Of a stretch of DNA of 64,000 bases, positions 32,815 to 40,946 are shown one piece after another. Made by a program: the position numbers and the translations under genes. The DNA comes from Anaeromusa acidaminophila DSM 3853 (lineage in GTDB: Bacteria > Bacillota > Negativicutes > Anaeromusales > Anaeromusaceae). The stretch lies in the NCBI RefSeq assembly GCF_000374545.1, contig NZ_KB894586.1, positions 1 to 64,000 on the forward strand. The letters are read 5' to 3'. Position 1 is the stretch's first letter; the number at the start of each line of letters is the position of its first letter. The notes under the pieces were generated by a model, which searched no databases, was not told where the DNA came from, and worked only from the letters and a program-made list of their open reading frames with translations.

Positions 32815-34068
32815 ATGGATTTCAAATTGGAACTGGAAAAGCAAGGAAGGCTTGCGAAACAGGCGGCGCGTCGTTTAGCGGTGATGGCAAGCGGTGAAAA
32901 AAATGCAGCGCTCTTGGCAATGGCGGATGCGCTGCAGGCGAGGCAGATGGAGATCCTGCAAGCGAATGCGGAAGATGTAACTCGGGCGGAACAACGCGGC
33001 ATTAGTGCGTCCTTATTAGACAGACTGCGTCTGAATGCCTCGCGGATCGATGATATGGCGGAAGGCTTGCGTCAGGTTGCTTCTTTGCCGGATCCTATTG
33101 GTGAGGTTTTGGGCATGTGGCGCCGTCCCAATGGTTTGGAGATTGGCAAAGTGCGCGTGCCGCTTGGGGTTATTGGCATGATTTATGAAGCGCGGCCGAA
33201 CGTCACCGTGGATGCGGCGGGACTTTGCCTAAAGTCAGGCAATGCCGTTTTGCTGCGTGGCGGCTCGGAAGCGATTTCCTCCAATTTGGCAATGCTTCAA
33301 GTGTTGGTAGAAGCCGGCGAGGCGGCAGGACTGCCGTCTGGCGCGATTCAAATGGTAACAACCACAGACCGGGAAGCGGTGCAGGCCATGCTCCGGCTTA
33401 ACCGGTATTTGGATGTTATTATTCCTCGCGGCGGCGCTGGCTTGATCCGTACTGTCGTTGAAAACAGCACAGTACCGGTTATTGAAACCGGTACCGGCGT
33501 ATGCCATACCTATGTGGACGACGGCGCTGATTTAACTATGGCGGAAGAAATTGCTTTTAATGCTAAGGTTTCTCGGCCTTCAGTTTGCAATGCTATGGAG
33601 ACCTTGCTGGTGCATCACTGCGTGGCTAAAGCCTTTCTTCCGAAGATGCTGGAGCGGTATCACGCCGCTGGCGTGGAGCTGCGCGGCTGCCCGGAAACCC
33701 AAAAATATCACCAAGCTGTTTTGCCGGTTACTGAAGCGGACTGGGCGACAGAATACCATGACTTGATTTTGTCGATCCGCGTTGTTGAAGATATGGATGC
33801 AGCGATGGAGCACATTGCTCGTTACAGTACAAAGCACTCCGAGGCCATTGTAACGCGTAGCTATGCGCGGGCGCGCCGTTTTCAGCATGAGGTGGATGCA
33901 GCGGCTGTTTATGTCAATGCGTCTACACGCTTTAGCGATGGCTTTGAATTTGGCTTCGGCGCTGAAATTGGCATTAGTACGCAGAAGCTGCACGCCCGAG
34001 GCCCGATGGGCTTGGCGGAATTGACGAGCACTAAGTATATTGTTTCAGGGGATGGACAGATTCGCTAG
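32815..34068 (+). CDS. proA: Gamma-glutamyl phosphate reductase
   Basis: NADPH-dependent second enzyme of proline synthesis (417 residues), acting on the unstable product of ProB. The aldehyde-dehydrogenase-like fold shows IGMIYEARPNVTVDAAGLCL, LRGGSEAISSN, and the catalytic cysteine region KVSRPSVCNAMETLLVH. The C-terminal FGFGAEIGISTQKLHARGPM is a family signature. It follows proB by 12 nt, which fits the known need to channel the intermediate between the two enzymes. Confidence 0.97.
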   Translation: MDFKLELEKQGRLAKQAARRLAVMASGEKNAALLAMADALQARQMEILQANAEDVTRAEQRGISASLLDRLRLNASRIDDMAEGLRQVASLPDPIGEVLGMWRRPNGLEIGKVRVPLGVIGMIYEARPNVTVDAAGLCLKSGNAVLLRGGSEAISSNLAMLQVLVEAGEAAGLPSGAIQMVTTTDREAVQAMLRLNRYLDVIIPRGGAGLIRTVVENSTVPVIETGTGVCHTYVDDGADLTMAEEIAFNAKVSRPSVCNAMETLLVHHCVAKAFLPKMLERYHAAGVELRGCPETQKYHQAVLPVTEADWATEYHDLILSIRVVEDMDAAMEHIARYSTKHSEAIVTRSYARARRFQHEVDAAAVYVNASTRFSDGFEFGFGAEIGISTQKLHARGPMGLAELTSTKYIVSGDGQIR

Positions 34069-34145
34069 GTTCTTTTATCGATATGGCAATATAATTTTTA
34101 AGGAATTGCGGCATTTAAGTAGTTCCTTGCATTAGGGAGAGTTCG

Positions 34146-34796
34146 ATGACAACAAAAGTACGGAAAATTGGCGTTATGGGCGGGACGTTTGATCCGATTC
34201 ATATTGGCCATTTAGTCATTGCGGAAGCGGTACGTACGGAGTTCGGCCTGGAAAAAGTATTGTTTGTTCCGGCTAATCATCCGCCGCATAAACAAGCGCA
34301 GAACGTTACTTCGGCGTTGCATCGGTACGTGATGACGGTGCTGGCGACGGCATCTAACCCTTTCTTTTTTGTATCTCCTATTGAAATTCATCGCCCCGGA
34401 CCTTCCTATACGGTCGATACCTTGCGGCAGTTGAGAAAAGAAATCGGCGAGCCGGTAGAACTATATTTTATTACCGGCGTCGATACGATTCGCGAATTGC
34501 CGACATGGGAGCGCATTGAAGAACTTTTTGAGTTATGTCATTTTGTTGGAGCCAGCCGACCGGGATGTGAAGATGCGATGGAAGCTACCCAACGGTATTT
34601 TGGCACTGTGGGAGAAGGGCGCATTCATCGGCTGACAACGCCGGAACTAGCGATTTCATCGACTGATATTCGTTTGCGAGTGCAGCAGGGACGATCTATC
34701 CAGTACATTGTTCCAGAAATGGTAGAGCAGTATATTCTCAAAGAAGGTTTGTATCTGGGCCTGGCGGATGAGGAGACGGGATCGAATGGATGTTGA
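34146..34796 (+). CDS. nadD: Nicotinate-nucleotide adenylyltransferase
   Basis: Adenylates nicotinate mononucleotide in NAD synthesis (216 residues). The nucleotidyltransferase motifs are MGGTFDPIHIGHL near the N terminus and ISSTDIRLRVQQG near the C terminus (SSTxIR). FVPANHPPHK is also typical. The start follows AGGGAGAG. Its last 11 nt overlap the yqeK start. It heads a tightly packed set, nadD-yqeK-LCP-rsfS-cvfB. Confidence 0.95.
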   Translation: MTTKVRKIGVMGGTFDPIHIGHLVIAEAVRTEFGLEKVLFVPANHPPHKQAQNVTSALHRYVMTVLATASNPFFFVSPIEIHRPGPSYTVDTLRQLRKEIGEPVELYFITGVDTIRELPTWERIEELFELCHFVGASRPGCEDAMEATQRYFGTVGEGRIHRLTTPELAISSTDIRLRVQQGRSIQYIVPEMVEQYILKEGLYLGLADEETGSNGC

Positions 34797-35355
34797 AAGC
34801 ATTTTCCAGGAAGTTCAAAAGGAATTAAGCCCGAAACGTTGGCGTCATACACAAGGGGTTATGAATAAAGCGATCGAATTAGCGCAGCGGCATGATGGAA
34901 ATGTAGAGCAGGCTTATTTAGCTGCGTTGCTTCATGATGTAGCTAGAGAATGGCCCCCCGAGCAGTGGGTGGCGGAAGCCAAAACGGCTGGGTTGGTGAT
35001 GGATGAGGCGGCGCTTCACTCGCCGGTACTGCTGCATGCGCCGCTGGCGGCATGGGTGGCAAAGAATCGCTTTGGCGTTATTGACGAACTTGTATTATGC
35101 GCTATTGCTCGGCACACTATTGGAGGAACTGGCTTATCCTTGCTGGATAAGATTCTTTATTTGGCTGACGCCTTGGAAGAAGGACGCTCTTACAAGGGCG
35201 TGGAGGAACTGCGAATTTTGGCGCTTCAGGATATAGATGTCGCCATGCTGTCAGTCTATGATCAAACACTGCGGTATATGATCAAACGAGAAGAAGCGAT
35301 TCACCCGGAAACAATTGCCGGGCGCAATGAACTGCTATGGAGGAGAAACCAGTGA
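34786..35355 (+). CDS. yqeK: HD-domain phosphohydrolase YqeK
   Basis: A 189-residue HD-domain protein. YqeK family members are symmetrical diadenosine tetraphosphate hydrolases (Ap4A to two ADP) in Gram-positive bacteria. Metal ligands include His21 (RHTQGVMN), His50-Asp51 (LLHDVARE), HAPLAAWVAK and ARHTIGG. I choose ATG 34786, 10 nt after GAGGAG, over an in-frame ATG 18 nt upstream that precedes the ribosome site. It overlaps nadD by 11 nt and the LCP gene by 4 nt. Confidence 0.92.
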   Translation: MDVESIFQEVQKELSPKRWRHTQGVMNKAIELAQRHDGNVEQAYLAALLHDVAREWPPEQWVAEAKTAGLVMDEAALHSPVLLHAPLAAWVAKNRFGVIDELVLCAIARHTIGGTGLSLLDKILYLADALEEGRSYKGVEELRILALQDIDVAMLSVYDQTLRYMIKREEAIHPETIAGRNELLWRRNQ

Positions 35356-36389
35356 GTCGGCCATTGAACGAGCGGCAGCGGCTGCGACGCGCTAAGCCAA
35401 GAAAGTTGCGTTGGGGGCGGGTCGTACTGTTTTTGTTGCTAGTAGTAGTGTTTTTTGTTGGTTTGGTGAAGGGTGGAATATGGCTCTGGAGCCAGGCTGT
35501 GACGACAAGTCAAGCGGTGGCGGAGCCGGTACAAGCGACGCCGCCTGCTCCTGAACCGGTTGCAGCTGCTCCGGTTAAACCTCTCTATGCGAAGCCCCAG
35601 GTGGCCACTTCACGGCTCAATGTACTCTTGCTGGGCGTGGATGATGGCGAATATGGTATTGCAGATGCGCCTAAACGCTCTGATACCATGATTTTGGCTA
35701 ATATTGATCCAGAGACGGGCATTGTTACGCTAGTGTCTTTGCCTAGGGATACGCAGGTATTGCTGCCGGGACACAAAGACGTTGAAAAGCTGGGGCACGC
35801 CTACGCGTATGGAGGACCGGAACTGACTGTTAAAGCAGTGGAAGATTTACTACAAATTCCTGTGAATTATTATGTTACATTGCACTGGCAGGGATTTATT
35901 CGCTGTGTGGACAGTCTGGGCGGGGTTGACTTATATGTAGAGCAGGATATGGATTATGAGGACCCTTATGCAGCGCTGGCAATTCATCTGAATAAAGGAT
36001 ATCAGCATTTGGATGGAGATAGATCTGGACAGTATGTACGTTTTCGCAGCGATGAGCTGGGGGATATTGGACGAGCGCAACGGCAGCAGCGTTTTTTAAG
36101 AGCCTTGGCGAATCAAACCTTTCAATGGGAAACCCTTGCCAGACTGCCGGAGCTGCAGACCGTAGTCAAAGAATCTTTTCTTACCAATATACAAGGGAGC
36201 GATTGGTTCCGTCTAGGGGCAGCCTTGCGGCACTTTGACCGCGCTACCGGGGTAAAACCGGTTTTGCTCCCAGGTCGTTTTGCAACAGAAAAAAATGTAA
36301 GCTATTGGAAAACGGATGAAAATGCGACTAATGAACTGGTAAAAACAAAATTGCTGGAAACAGCAGGAACAATTGAAGGAGGAAAATAA
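35352..36389 (+). CDS. LytR-CpsA-Psr (LCP) family protein
   Basis: Membrane-anchored, extracytoplasmic ligase that transfers undecaprenyl-linked polymers to peptidoglycan or related acceptors. A basic N terminus is followed by one helix at about 23-42 (RVVLFLLLVVVFFVGLV) and a Pro/Ala-rich linker. The LCP domain follows: LLLGVDDGEYGIADAPKRSD, SLPRDTQVLLPG, DSLGGVDLYV and DIGRAQRQQRFLRAL. The start is GTG 35352, 7 nt after GGAGGA and overlapping the yqeK stop as GTGA; the in-frame ATG 15 nt upstream includes that ribosome site. Its place between yqeK and rsfS recurs in other anaerobic Firmicutes. 345 residues. Confidence 0.9.
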   Translation: MSRPLNERQRLRRAKPRKLRWGRVVLFLLLVVVFFVGLVKGGIWLWSQAVTTSQAVAEPVQATPPAPEPVAAAPVKPLYAKPQVATSRLNVLLLGVDDGEYGIADAPKRSDTMILANIDPETGIVTLVSLPRDTQVLLPGHKDVEKLGHAYAYGGPELTVKAVEDLLQIPVNYYVTLHWQGFIRCVDSLGGVDLYVEQDMDYEDPYAALAIHLNKGYQHLDGDRSGQYVRFRSDELGDIGRAQRQQRFLRALANQTFQWETLARLPELQTVVKESFLTNIQGSDWFRLGAALRHFDRATGVKPVLLPGRFATEKNVSYWKTDENATNELVKTKLLETAGTIEGGK

Positions 36390-36742
36390 TGATCGAAGTA
36401 ATTAAAAGAGCGACACCGGAGGTCATTGCCCGACTGGCCAGTGAAAAAAAAGCCATGGATATTGTCATTTTGAAAATGGCAGAGGTTTCTTTAGTAACTG
36501 ACTATTTTATTATTTGCAGCTCTAACTCGACAACACAGGTGCGGGCCATTGTCGATCATGTAGAAGAAAAGCTGTCTGAGGCGGGAGTAGAACCGCTACA
36601 CAAGGAAGGATACCGAGAAGGACGCTGGATCCTGCTTGATTATAGCGAATGTATTTTGCATGTTTTTGTCGAAGAAGATCGGCGTTTTTACAACTTGGAA
36701 CAGTTGTGGGGCGATGCGGAAGCACTGCCTTATAAGGAGTAA
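36389..36742 (+). CDS. rsfS: Ribosomal silencing factor RsfS
   Basis: A 117-residue Iojap/DUF143 protein that binds L14 and blocks subunit joining during starvation. EKKAMDIVILKMAEVSLVTD, YFIICSSNSTTQVRAIVDHV and GRWILLDYSECILHVF are diagnostic. It overlaps the LCP stop codon by 1 nt (TAATG) with GGAGG upstream, and overlaps cvfB similarly. Placement after nadD-yqeK is the usual Firmicute order with the LCP gene inserted. Confidence 0.95.
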   Translation: MIEVIKRATPEVIARLASEKKAMDIVILKMAEVSLVTDYFIICSSNSTTQVRAIVDHVEEKLSEAGVEPLHKEGYREGRWILLDYSECILHVFVEEDRRFYNLEQLWGDAEALPYKE

Positions 36743-36744
36743 TG

Positions 36745-37641
36745 ATGAACGAAAATGAAAAGCCGCGCCTTCAGGCGGCGACTTTAGCCACGCTAAAGGT
36801 GGTTCGCAAAGCGGACTTTGGCGTATTTCTAGATGGAGGAACCGGCCAGACCAGCGATGACGTTCTGCTGCACCAAGGGCAGCAGAGTCGGCCGGTTGAG
36901 ATCGGCGAGGAAGTCGATGTCTTCCTTTATCATGACGCTAGAGGCCGTATAACAGCCAGCATGAAGCTTCCCAAGATGAAGGAAGGCCAGGTGGCTCGAG
37001 CGGAAGTTATCCACTTTACAGGCAAACAGGGAGCGTTTGTGGACTTAGGGGCGGAACGGGCGGTGTTTATGCCTTTCAGCCGCATGCGGGGACGCGTCTA
37101 CGAGGGTGAAAAGGTATGGGTCAAGCTTTATACAGATAAAACAGGACGTTTGGCTGTGACGATGGAAGTGGAAGAAGACCTGCAGCGGGCAGCGCTGCCT
37201 TTTACCGGCAAAGTAGGAGATAAACTTAAAGGAACCGTTTATAATGAAACTGACGAAGGTTACTTTTTGTTTGCTGAAGGGCGGCATGTTGCTTTTCTCC
37301 ATCGCAGTGAAATGGCTGGAGCAGCTTTGCGTATGGGGCAGGAAATTGAGTTTCGGGTAGCCTTTATCCGGCCGGATGGACGGATAAACGTATCCATGCG
37401 ACCGCAAAAGGAAGATGCCCTAGTTGAAGACGGGGAACGAATCCTGCAATTTTTACAAGAGCGGGGCGGTAAAATGCCTTATGGAGATGCGACAAGTCCA
37501 GAAATAATTCAAACCAAATTCGGCATGAGCAAGGCGGCTTTTAAACGGGCTTTGGGCCGGCTGCTGCGTCAAGGAACGATTCGCCAAGAAGAGGGCTGGA
37601 CTTGGATTTGCGAAGAAACAGAAGAAAACAAAGAAAATTAA
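36745..37641 (+). CDS. cvfB: S1-domain RNA-binding protein CvfB/YitL-like
   Basis: A 298-residue RNA-binding protein. It has three consecutive S1-like beta-barrel units (about 8-65, 68-130 and 140-210; for example VVRKADFGVFLDGG and DETDEGYFLFAEGRHVAFLH) and a C-terminal winged helix (GMSKAAFKRALGRLLRQGTI). This is the CvfB/YitL layout; in S. aureus CvfB affects virulence-gene expression. Two ATGs lie in tandem; the second (36745) is better spaced from AAGGAG. The first would overlap the rsfS stop codon. Confidence 0.88.
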   Translation: MNENEKPRLQAATLATLKVVRKADFGVFLDGGTGQTSDDVLLHQGQQSRPVEIGEEVDVFLYHDARGRITASMKLPKMKEGQVARAEVIHFTGKQGAFVDLGAERAVFMPFSRMRGRVYEGEKVWVKLYTDKTGRLAVTMEVEEDLQRAALPFTGKVGDKLKGTVYNETDEGYFLFAEGRHVAFLHRSEMAGAALRMGQEIEFRVAFIRPDGRINVSMRPQKEDALVEDGERILQFLQERGGKMPYGDATSPEIIQTKFGMSKAAFKRALGRLLRQGTIRQEEGWTWICEETEENKEN

Positions 37642-37662
37642 CAAAAATATAGTCCTGATTTC

Positions 37663-37701
37663 AAACAATTCACTGCTTTGGGGCAGGAATTGTTTTTTTT
37701 T
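37663..37701 (+). terminator. Intrinsic terminator of the nadD-cvfB operon
   Basis: AAACAATTC pairs with GAATTGTTT, with an inner TGC/GCA pairing, followed by a long T-run. Confidence 0.78.
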
Positions 37702-37781
37702 AGGCGAAATGGACAATAGTAAGATTAGTATGCAAGGCGTACGTTAAAAACATAAAAGTAGCATGTAGGAGGTAGTGCGTA

Positions 37782-38693
37782 ATGGAACAAGGCACTGATA
37801 AAAAAGGCATTCTCCTGGAGTCGGGAACGAATGAATTTGAAATTGTAGAATTTGTTGTTGGTGAAGTAACCTATGGCATTAACGTAGCGAAGGTTCGTGA
37901 AGTTATCAATTTGGTACCTGTCACTAAAATGCCTAATGTGCATCCCTATGTGGACGGCGTGTTTACCTTGCGCGGTAGAGTAATGCCCTTGGTTAACCTT
38001 CCTCGCTGCCTAGGGCAGGGAACCGATAAAGAACCGACTAATATTATTGTTAGCGAACTCAACGAATTTTATGTTGGCTTTTTGGTTCATGGCGTGTCAC
38101 GAATTCATCGGATTTCTTGGAGCGCGATGGAAGAGCCGCCAGCTATCAGCAGTTCGGAAATGGTAGTCGGTATTGTGAAGATGGCAGAAAAAATGGTACT
38201 GCTTCTGGACTTTGAAAAAATCGTTTCGGAAATTAATCCGGAAATCAATCAAAAATTGACCAGCATTCCTACGGCCAACGAGCGGTTGACGGCTTTGCGC
38301 AAAACCAAGCGCGTTTTGGTGGCTGAGGATTCTCCTTTGCTACGTGACTTACTAGTAGGTACGCTTCATGAAGCTGGCTATGAAGAAGTTATTGTCTGCC
38401 ACAATGGTCAGCAGGCTTGGGAACGCTTGGAGGCTATTGCTAAATCTGGCGAAGATATGAACAATTACGTAAATATTGTAATCACCGATATTGAAATGCC
38501 GAAAATGGACGGGCATCATCTGCTGAAACGCATTCGCGAGGAAAGCCGTTTGGCAGGATTGCCTGTATTCATCTTCTCTTCCTTAATTAATGAAGAAATG
38601 CGCCGCAAAGGCGAAAACTTGGGCGCGGACGGGCAAATTTCCAAGCCGGAAATTGTGCAATTGATCGATCTTATTGACAAGAAGATTCTGTAA
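37782..38693 (+). CDS. cheV: Chemotaxis coupling protein CheV
   Basis: Couples chemoreceptors to CheA and helps adaptation. Residues about 15-160 are a CheW domain (EFEIVEFVVGEVTYGINVAK, VYTLRGRVMPLVNLP-like segment FTLRGRVMPLVNLPR). A receiver domain follows from about 175, with acidic pocket AEDSP, phospho-acceptor Asp236 in ITDIEMPKMDG, and the SKPE lysine. The length (303) is normal. AGGAGG precedes the ATG. No other chemotaxis operon genes are adjacent. A soluble chemoreceptor-like protein is encoded at 62574. Confidence 0.93.
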   Translation: MEQGTDKKGILLESGTNEFEIVEFVVGEVTYGINVAKVREVINLVPVTKMPNVHPYVDGVFTLRGRVMPLVNLPRCLGQGTDKEPTNIIVSELNEFYVGFLVHGVSRIHRISWSAMEEPPAISSSEMVVGIVKMAEKMVLLLDFEKIVSEINPEINQKLTSIPTANERLTALRKTKRVLVAEDSPLLRDLLVGTLHEAGYEEVIVCHNGQQAWERLEAIAKSGEDMNNYVNIVITDIEMPKMDGHHLLKRIREESRLAGLPVFIFSSLINEEMRRKGENLGADGQISKPEIVQLIDLIDKKIL

Positions 38694-38738
38694 TTAAATA
38701 AGTTACGGAATTAACTTTTATAAGGTGCCCTTATGTTA

Positions 38739-38768
38739 TTGACATGTAAAAAAAATATAAGTTATAAT
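38739..38768 (+). promoter_or_regulatory. Consensus promoter upstream of the etf-lactate operon
   Basis: TTGACA, 18 nt, TATAAT: both boxes are perfect matches. It drives the leader/sRNA region that follows. Confidence 0.82.
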
Positions 38769-38774
38769 AAACCC

Positions 38775-38953
38775 ATCGACTGGAACACTGCTTAAAAGTT
38801 ATGATGGTATACAGCGCGACGGGTTACAAAGTGAAGACTGGCTTGGCTTAAGAAATATAGTACGGCAGTTTGCAAGCAGATGCCGGCGAGATTTTGTTTC
38901 TTTTGCATTACAAACAAGGCTTTGCGGATGAACCCGCAAAGCCTTTCTTTTTT
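38775..38953 (+). ncRNA. Candidate terminated leader RNA or small RNA
   Basis: A predicted transcript of about 180 nt runs from the consensus promoter to the 12-bp terminator at 38916-38953. It is non-coding and contains AACCC/GGGTT (near 38769 and 38820), CGGCA (38863-38867) / TGCCG (38881-38885) and TTTGT/ACAAA pairings. It is either an attenuating leader for etfB, which begins 115 nt after the terminator, or an independent small RNA. I do not recognise a known riboswitch or 6S RNA. Confidence 0.55.
38916..38953 (+). terminator. Intrinsic terminator inside the etfB leader
   Basis: AAGGCTTTGCGG (38916-38927), loop ATGAAC, CCGCAAAGCCTT (38934-38945), then TCTTTTTT. The stem is a perfect 12 bp. 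No good second promoter is visible between it and etfB. Confidence 0.92.
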
Positions 38954-39068
38954 GGAATGTGCTAGTTGTAACATACTTTCAGGCAGTGCGTCGAAAAAGT
39001 CCGTCAGAACTGTGTGAGCGGTGCCGGCGGCAAGGCCCATTTGAAAAAAAGATTGGGAGGTACACGTT
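38954..39068 (+). other. Spacer between leader terminator and etfB
   Basis: 115 nt with no clear sigma-A promoter and no open frame. It ends in GGGAGG, the etfB ribosome site. If no promoter is hidden here, the operon depends on read-through of the upstream terminator. Confidence 0.5.
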
Positions 39069-39860
39069 GTGCATATTGTTGTGTTTGTGAAGCAAGTGCC
39101 GGGGACAGAAAATGTCAAGATGGATCCTGAAACGGGAGTCATGATTCGCAGTGGCAAAGACGTCGTAATCAATCCTTTGGATGAAAACGCGTTGACAGAG
39201 GCCATCAAGATCAAAAATTCTCGTGATGATGTTCGGGTAACCGCCGTCAGCATGGGACCGCCTACTGCGGAAAAAGCTCTGAAAGAAGCTATTGCCTTAG
39301 GGGCTGATGCTGGTATTTTGGTGTCCGGACGCGAATTTGCCGGTTCGGATACGATTGCTACGGCAAAAGCTTTGGCCGCAGCGGTTCGCAAAGCTGGAGA
39401 AGTTGACATCGTTATTTGCGGCGAGCGCGCTACCGATGGTGAAACTGGCCAGACTGCCGCTATGGTTGCTCTGTATCTTGACATGCCTGTGCAGACCTAC
39501 GTGTCCGCCGTTGATGTTTTTGATGACAAAGTCATTGTAAAACGTACTGTTGAACGTGGCTTCGAACGGGTGGAAGTTCCCACTCCGGTGTTGATCAGCG
39601 TTAACAAAGATATTAATGAAGTAGGCATGCCTACGTTGAGCGGCAAATTGCACGCGAAAACCGTAGCCGTTGATGCTTACGACGCCGCTGGTCTAGGCAT
39701 TGAAAAATGCGAAGTCGGTTTAGGTGGTTCTCCGACTCGTGTTGTGAAAGTATTTAGTCCGAAATTGGCGCGTGATACCATTATGCGTAAAGCCGATGGC
39801 ACGACCAAACCCGTGGAAGAGCTTGTCGAATTCCTGGTCAAAAAAGAAGTACTGGGTTAA
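39069..39860 (+). CDS. etfB: Electron transfer flavoprotein beta subunit
   Basis: Beta chain (263 residues) of an FAD-containing electron-transfer flavoprotein. MHIVVFVKQVPGTENVKMDP at the N terminus, NPLDENALTEAIKI, SMGPPTAEKALKEAIALGAD and CGERATDGETGQTAAMVALY are typical; the last is near the nucleotide site. It starts with GTG after GGGAGG. The following genes encode EtfA and a GlcD/lactate-dehydrogenase-type flavoprotein, the same three-gene set as LctB-LctC-LctD of Acetobacterium woodii, in which Etf confurcates electrons from lactate and reduced ferredoxin to NAD+. That role here is an inference from gene order. Confidence 0.93.
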   Translation: MHIVVFVKQVPGTENVKMDPETGVMIRSGKDVVINPLDENALTEAIKIKNSRDDVRVTAVSMGPPTAEKALKEAIALGADAGILVSGREFAGSDTIATAKALAAAVRKAGEVDIVICGERATDGETGQTAAMVALYLDMPVQTYVSAVDVFDDKVIVKRTVERGFERVEVPTPVLISVNKDINEVGMPTLSGKLHAKTVAVDAYDAAGLGIEKCEVGLGGSPTRVVKVFSPKLARDTIMRKADGTTKPVEELVEFLVKKEVLG

Positions 39861-39888
39861 TTTGGAATGAAATAGGGGGTAACGTGAC

Positions 39889-40932
39889 GTGTCTACTTAT
39901 CTGAACGCTGGTGTAGATCGCGAAAATTTCATGGCATCCTTTAAGGGTGTTTATATTCTGGGCGAGCAACGTAACGGCCAGATTTTGCCTGTAACGTATG
40001 AGTTGATTGCTCGCGGCCGCAGCTTGGCTGATGATCTAAATGCCAAGTTGACTTGTGTATTGTTGGGAGAAACTGTTGAAAACCCGGAACAAGCCATTAC
40101 GCAAGGGGCTGACCGTGTCGTTTTCATCAAAGATGCTTCTTTGGCGCATTTCTTGCCGCGCCCTTATACGAACGCTATTTGCAAATTGGTTGAAGAAGAG
40201 CGTCCGGAGATCATCATTGCTGCTGCTACTACTACGGGCCGTACCGTAATGCCGTTGGTTGCTGCTAAACTGCATACCGGTCTGACTGCAGACTGCACAT
40301 CCTTGACCATCGATCATGATACCAAATTGCTGCTGCAAACTCGTCCGGCTATCGGCGGCAATATCATGGCTACCATCAAGACTCCGGATCATCGTCCGCA
40401 AATGGCTACGGTTCGTCCGCGTTCCTGCAAGCCGTTAGCTGCTGATGCTTCCCGCAAAGGCGAAGTGATTGAAAAGAAATTTGAAGGCGCTACCTTTGTA
40501 ACACCTGAAAAATTCCTTGAATTCATTACCGATACAACCCAGGCTGTAGGCGTGGAAGATGCTGAAATCGTCATCGCTGGCGGTAAAGGCATGAAGAACC
40601 TCGAGGGTTGGAAAATCATTGAAACGCTGGCGGAACTTCTGAATGCCGGCGTAGGCGCTACCCGCGATGCGGTAGAGCTGGGCTGGACTACCTATTCTCA
40701 CCAGATTGGCTTGTCCGGCAAAACGGTTGCGCCGGTTCTGTATATCGCTATGGGTATTTCCGGTAAAATCGCCCATTTGGCTGGTATGCAAACTGCCGAC
40801 GTGATTGTGGCTATCAACAAGGATCCCGAAGCGCAGATCTTCAAGGTCGCCGACTTCGGTATTGTTGGCGATGTACTTGAAGTCGGTCCTATGCTCATTG
40901 AAGCGGTGAAACAACTCAAGGCAAAAGCGTAA
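39889..40932 (+). CDS. etfA: Electron transfer flavoprotein alpha subunit
   Basis: Alpha chain (347 residues) with FAD bound by the C-terminal domain: YSHQIGLSGKTVAPVLYIAM and GISGKIAHLAGMQTADVIVA, then NKDPEAQIFKVADFGIVGDV. The N-terminal part is GVYILGEQRNGQILPVTYEL. It has no N-terminal ferredoxin domain, unlike some LctC proteins. The start is GTG 39889, 10 nt after AGGGGG. It lies 28 nt after etfB and 14 nt before the dehydrogenase gene. Codon use across these three genes looks strongly biased, fitting high expression. Confidence 0.93.
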   Translation: MSTYLNAGVDRENFMASFKGVYILGEQRNGQILPVTYELIARGRSLADDLNAKLTCVLLGETVENPEQAITQGADRVVFIKDASLAHFLPRPYTNAICKLVEEERPEIIIAAATTTGRTVMPLVAAKLHTGLTADCTSLTIDHDTKLLLQTRPAIGGNIMATIKTPDHRPQMATVRPRSCKPLAADASRKGEVIEKKFEGATFVTPEKFLEFITDTTQAVGVEDAEIVIAGGKGMKNLEGWKIIETLAELLNAGVGATRDAVELGWTTYSHQIGLSGKTVAPVLYIAMGISGKIAHLAGMQTADVIVAINKDPEAQIFKVADFGIVGDVLEVGPMLIEAVKQLKAKA

Positions 40933-40946
40933 GGAGGATCCAGGCG

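Noticed and set aside
38775..38953. 6S RNA as an identity for the etfB leader transcript
   Set aside because: The length fits, but the 5' and 3' halves do not pair into the long rod with a central bubble that 6S RNA needs.
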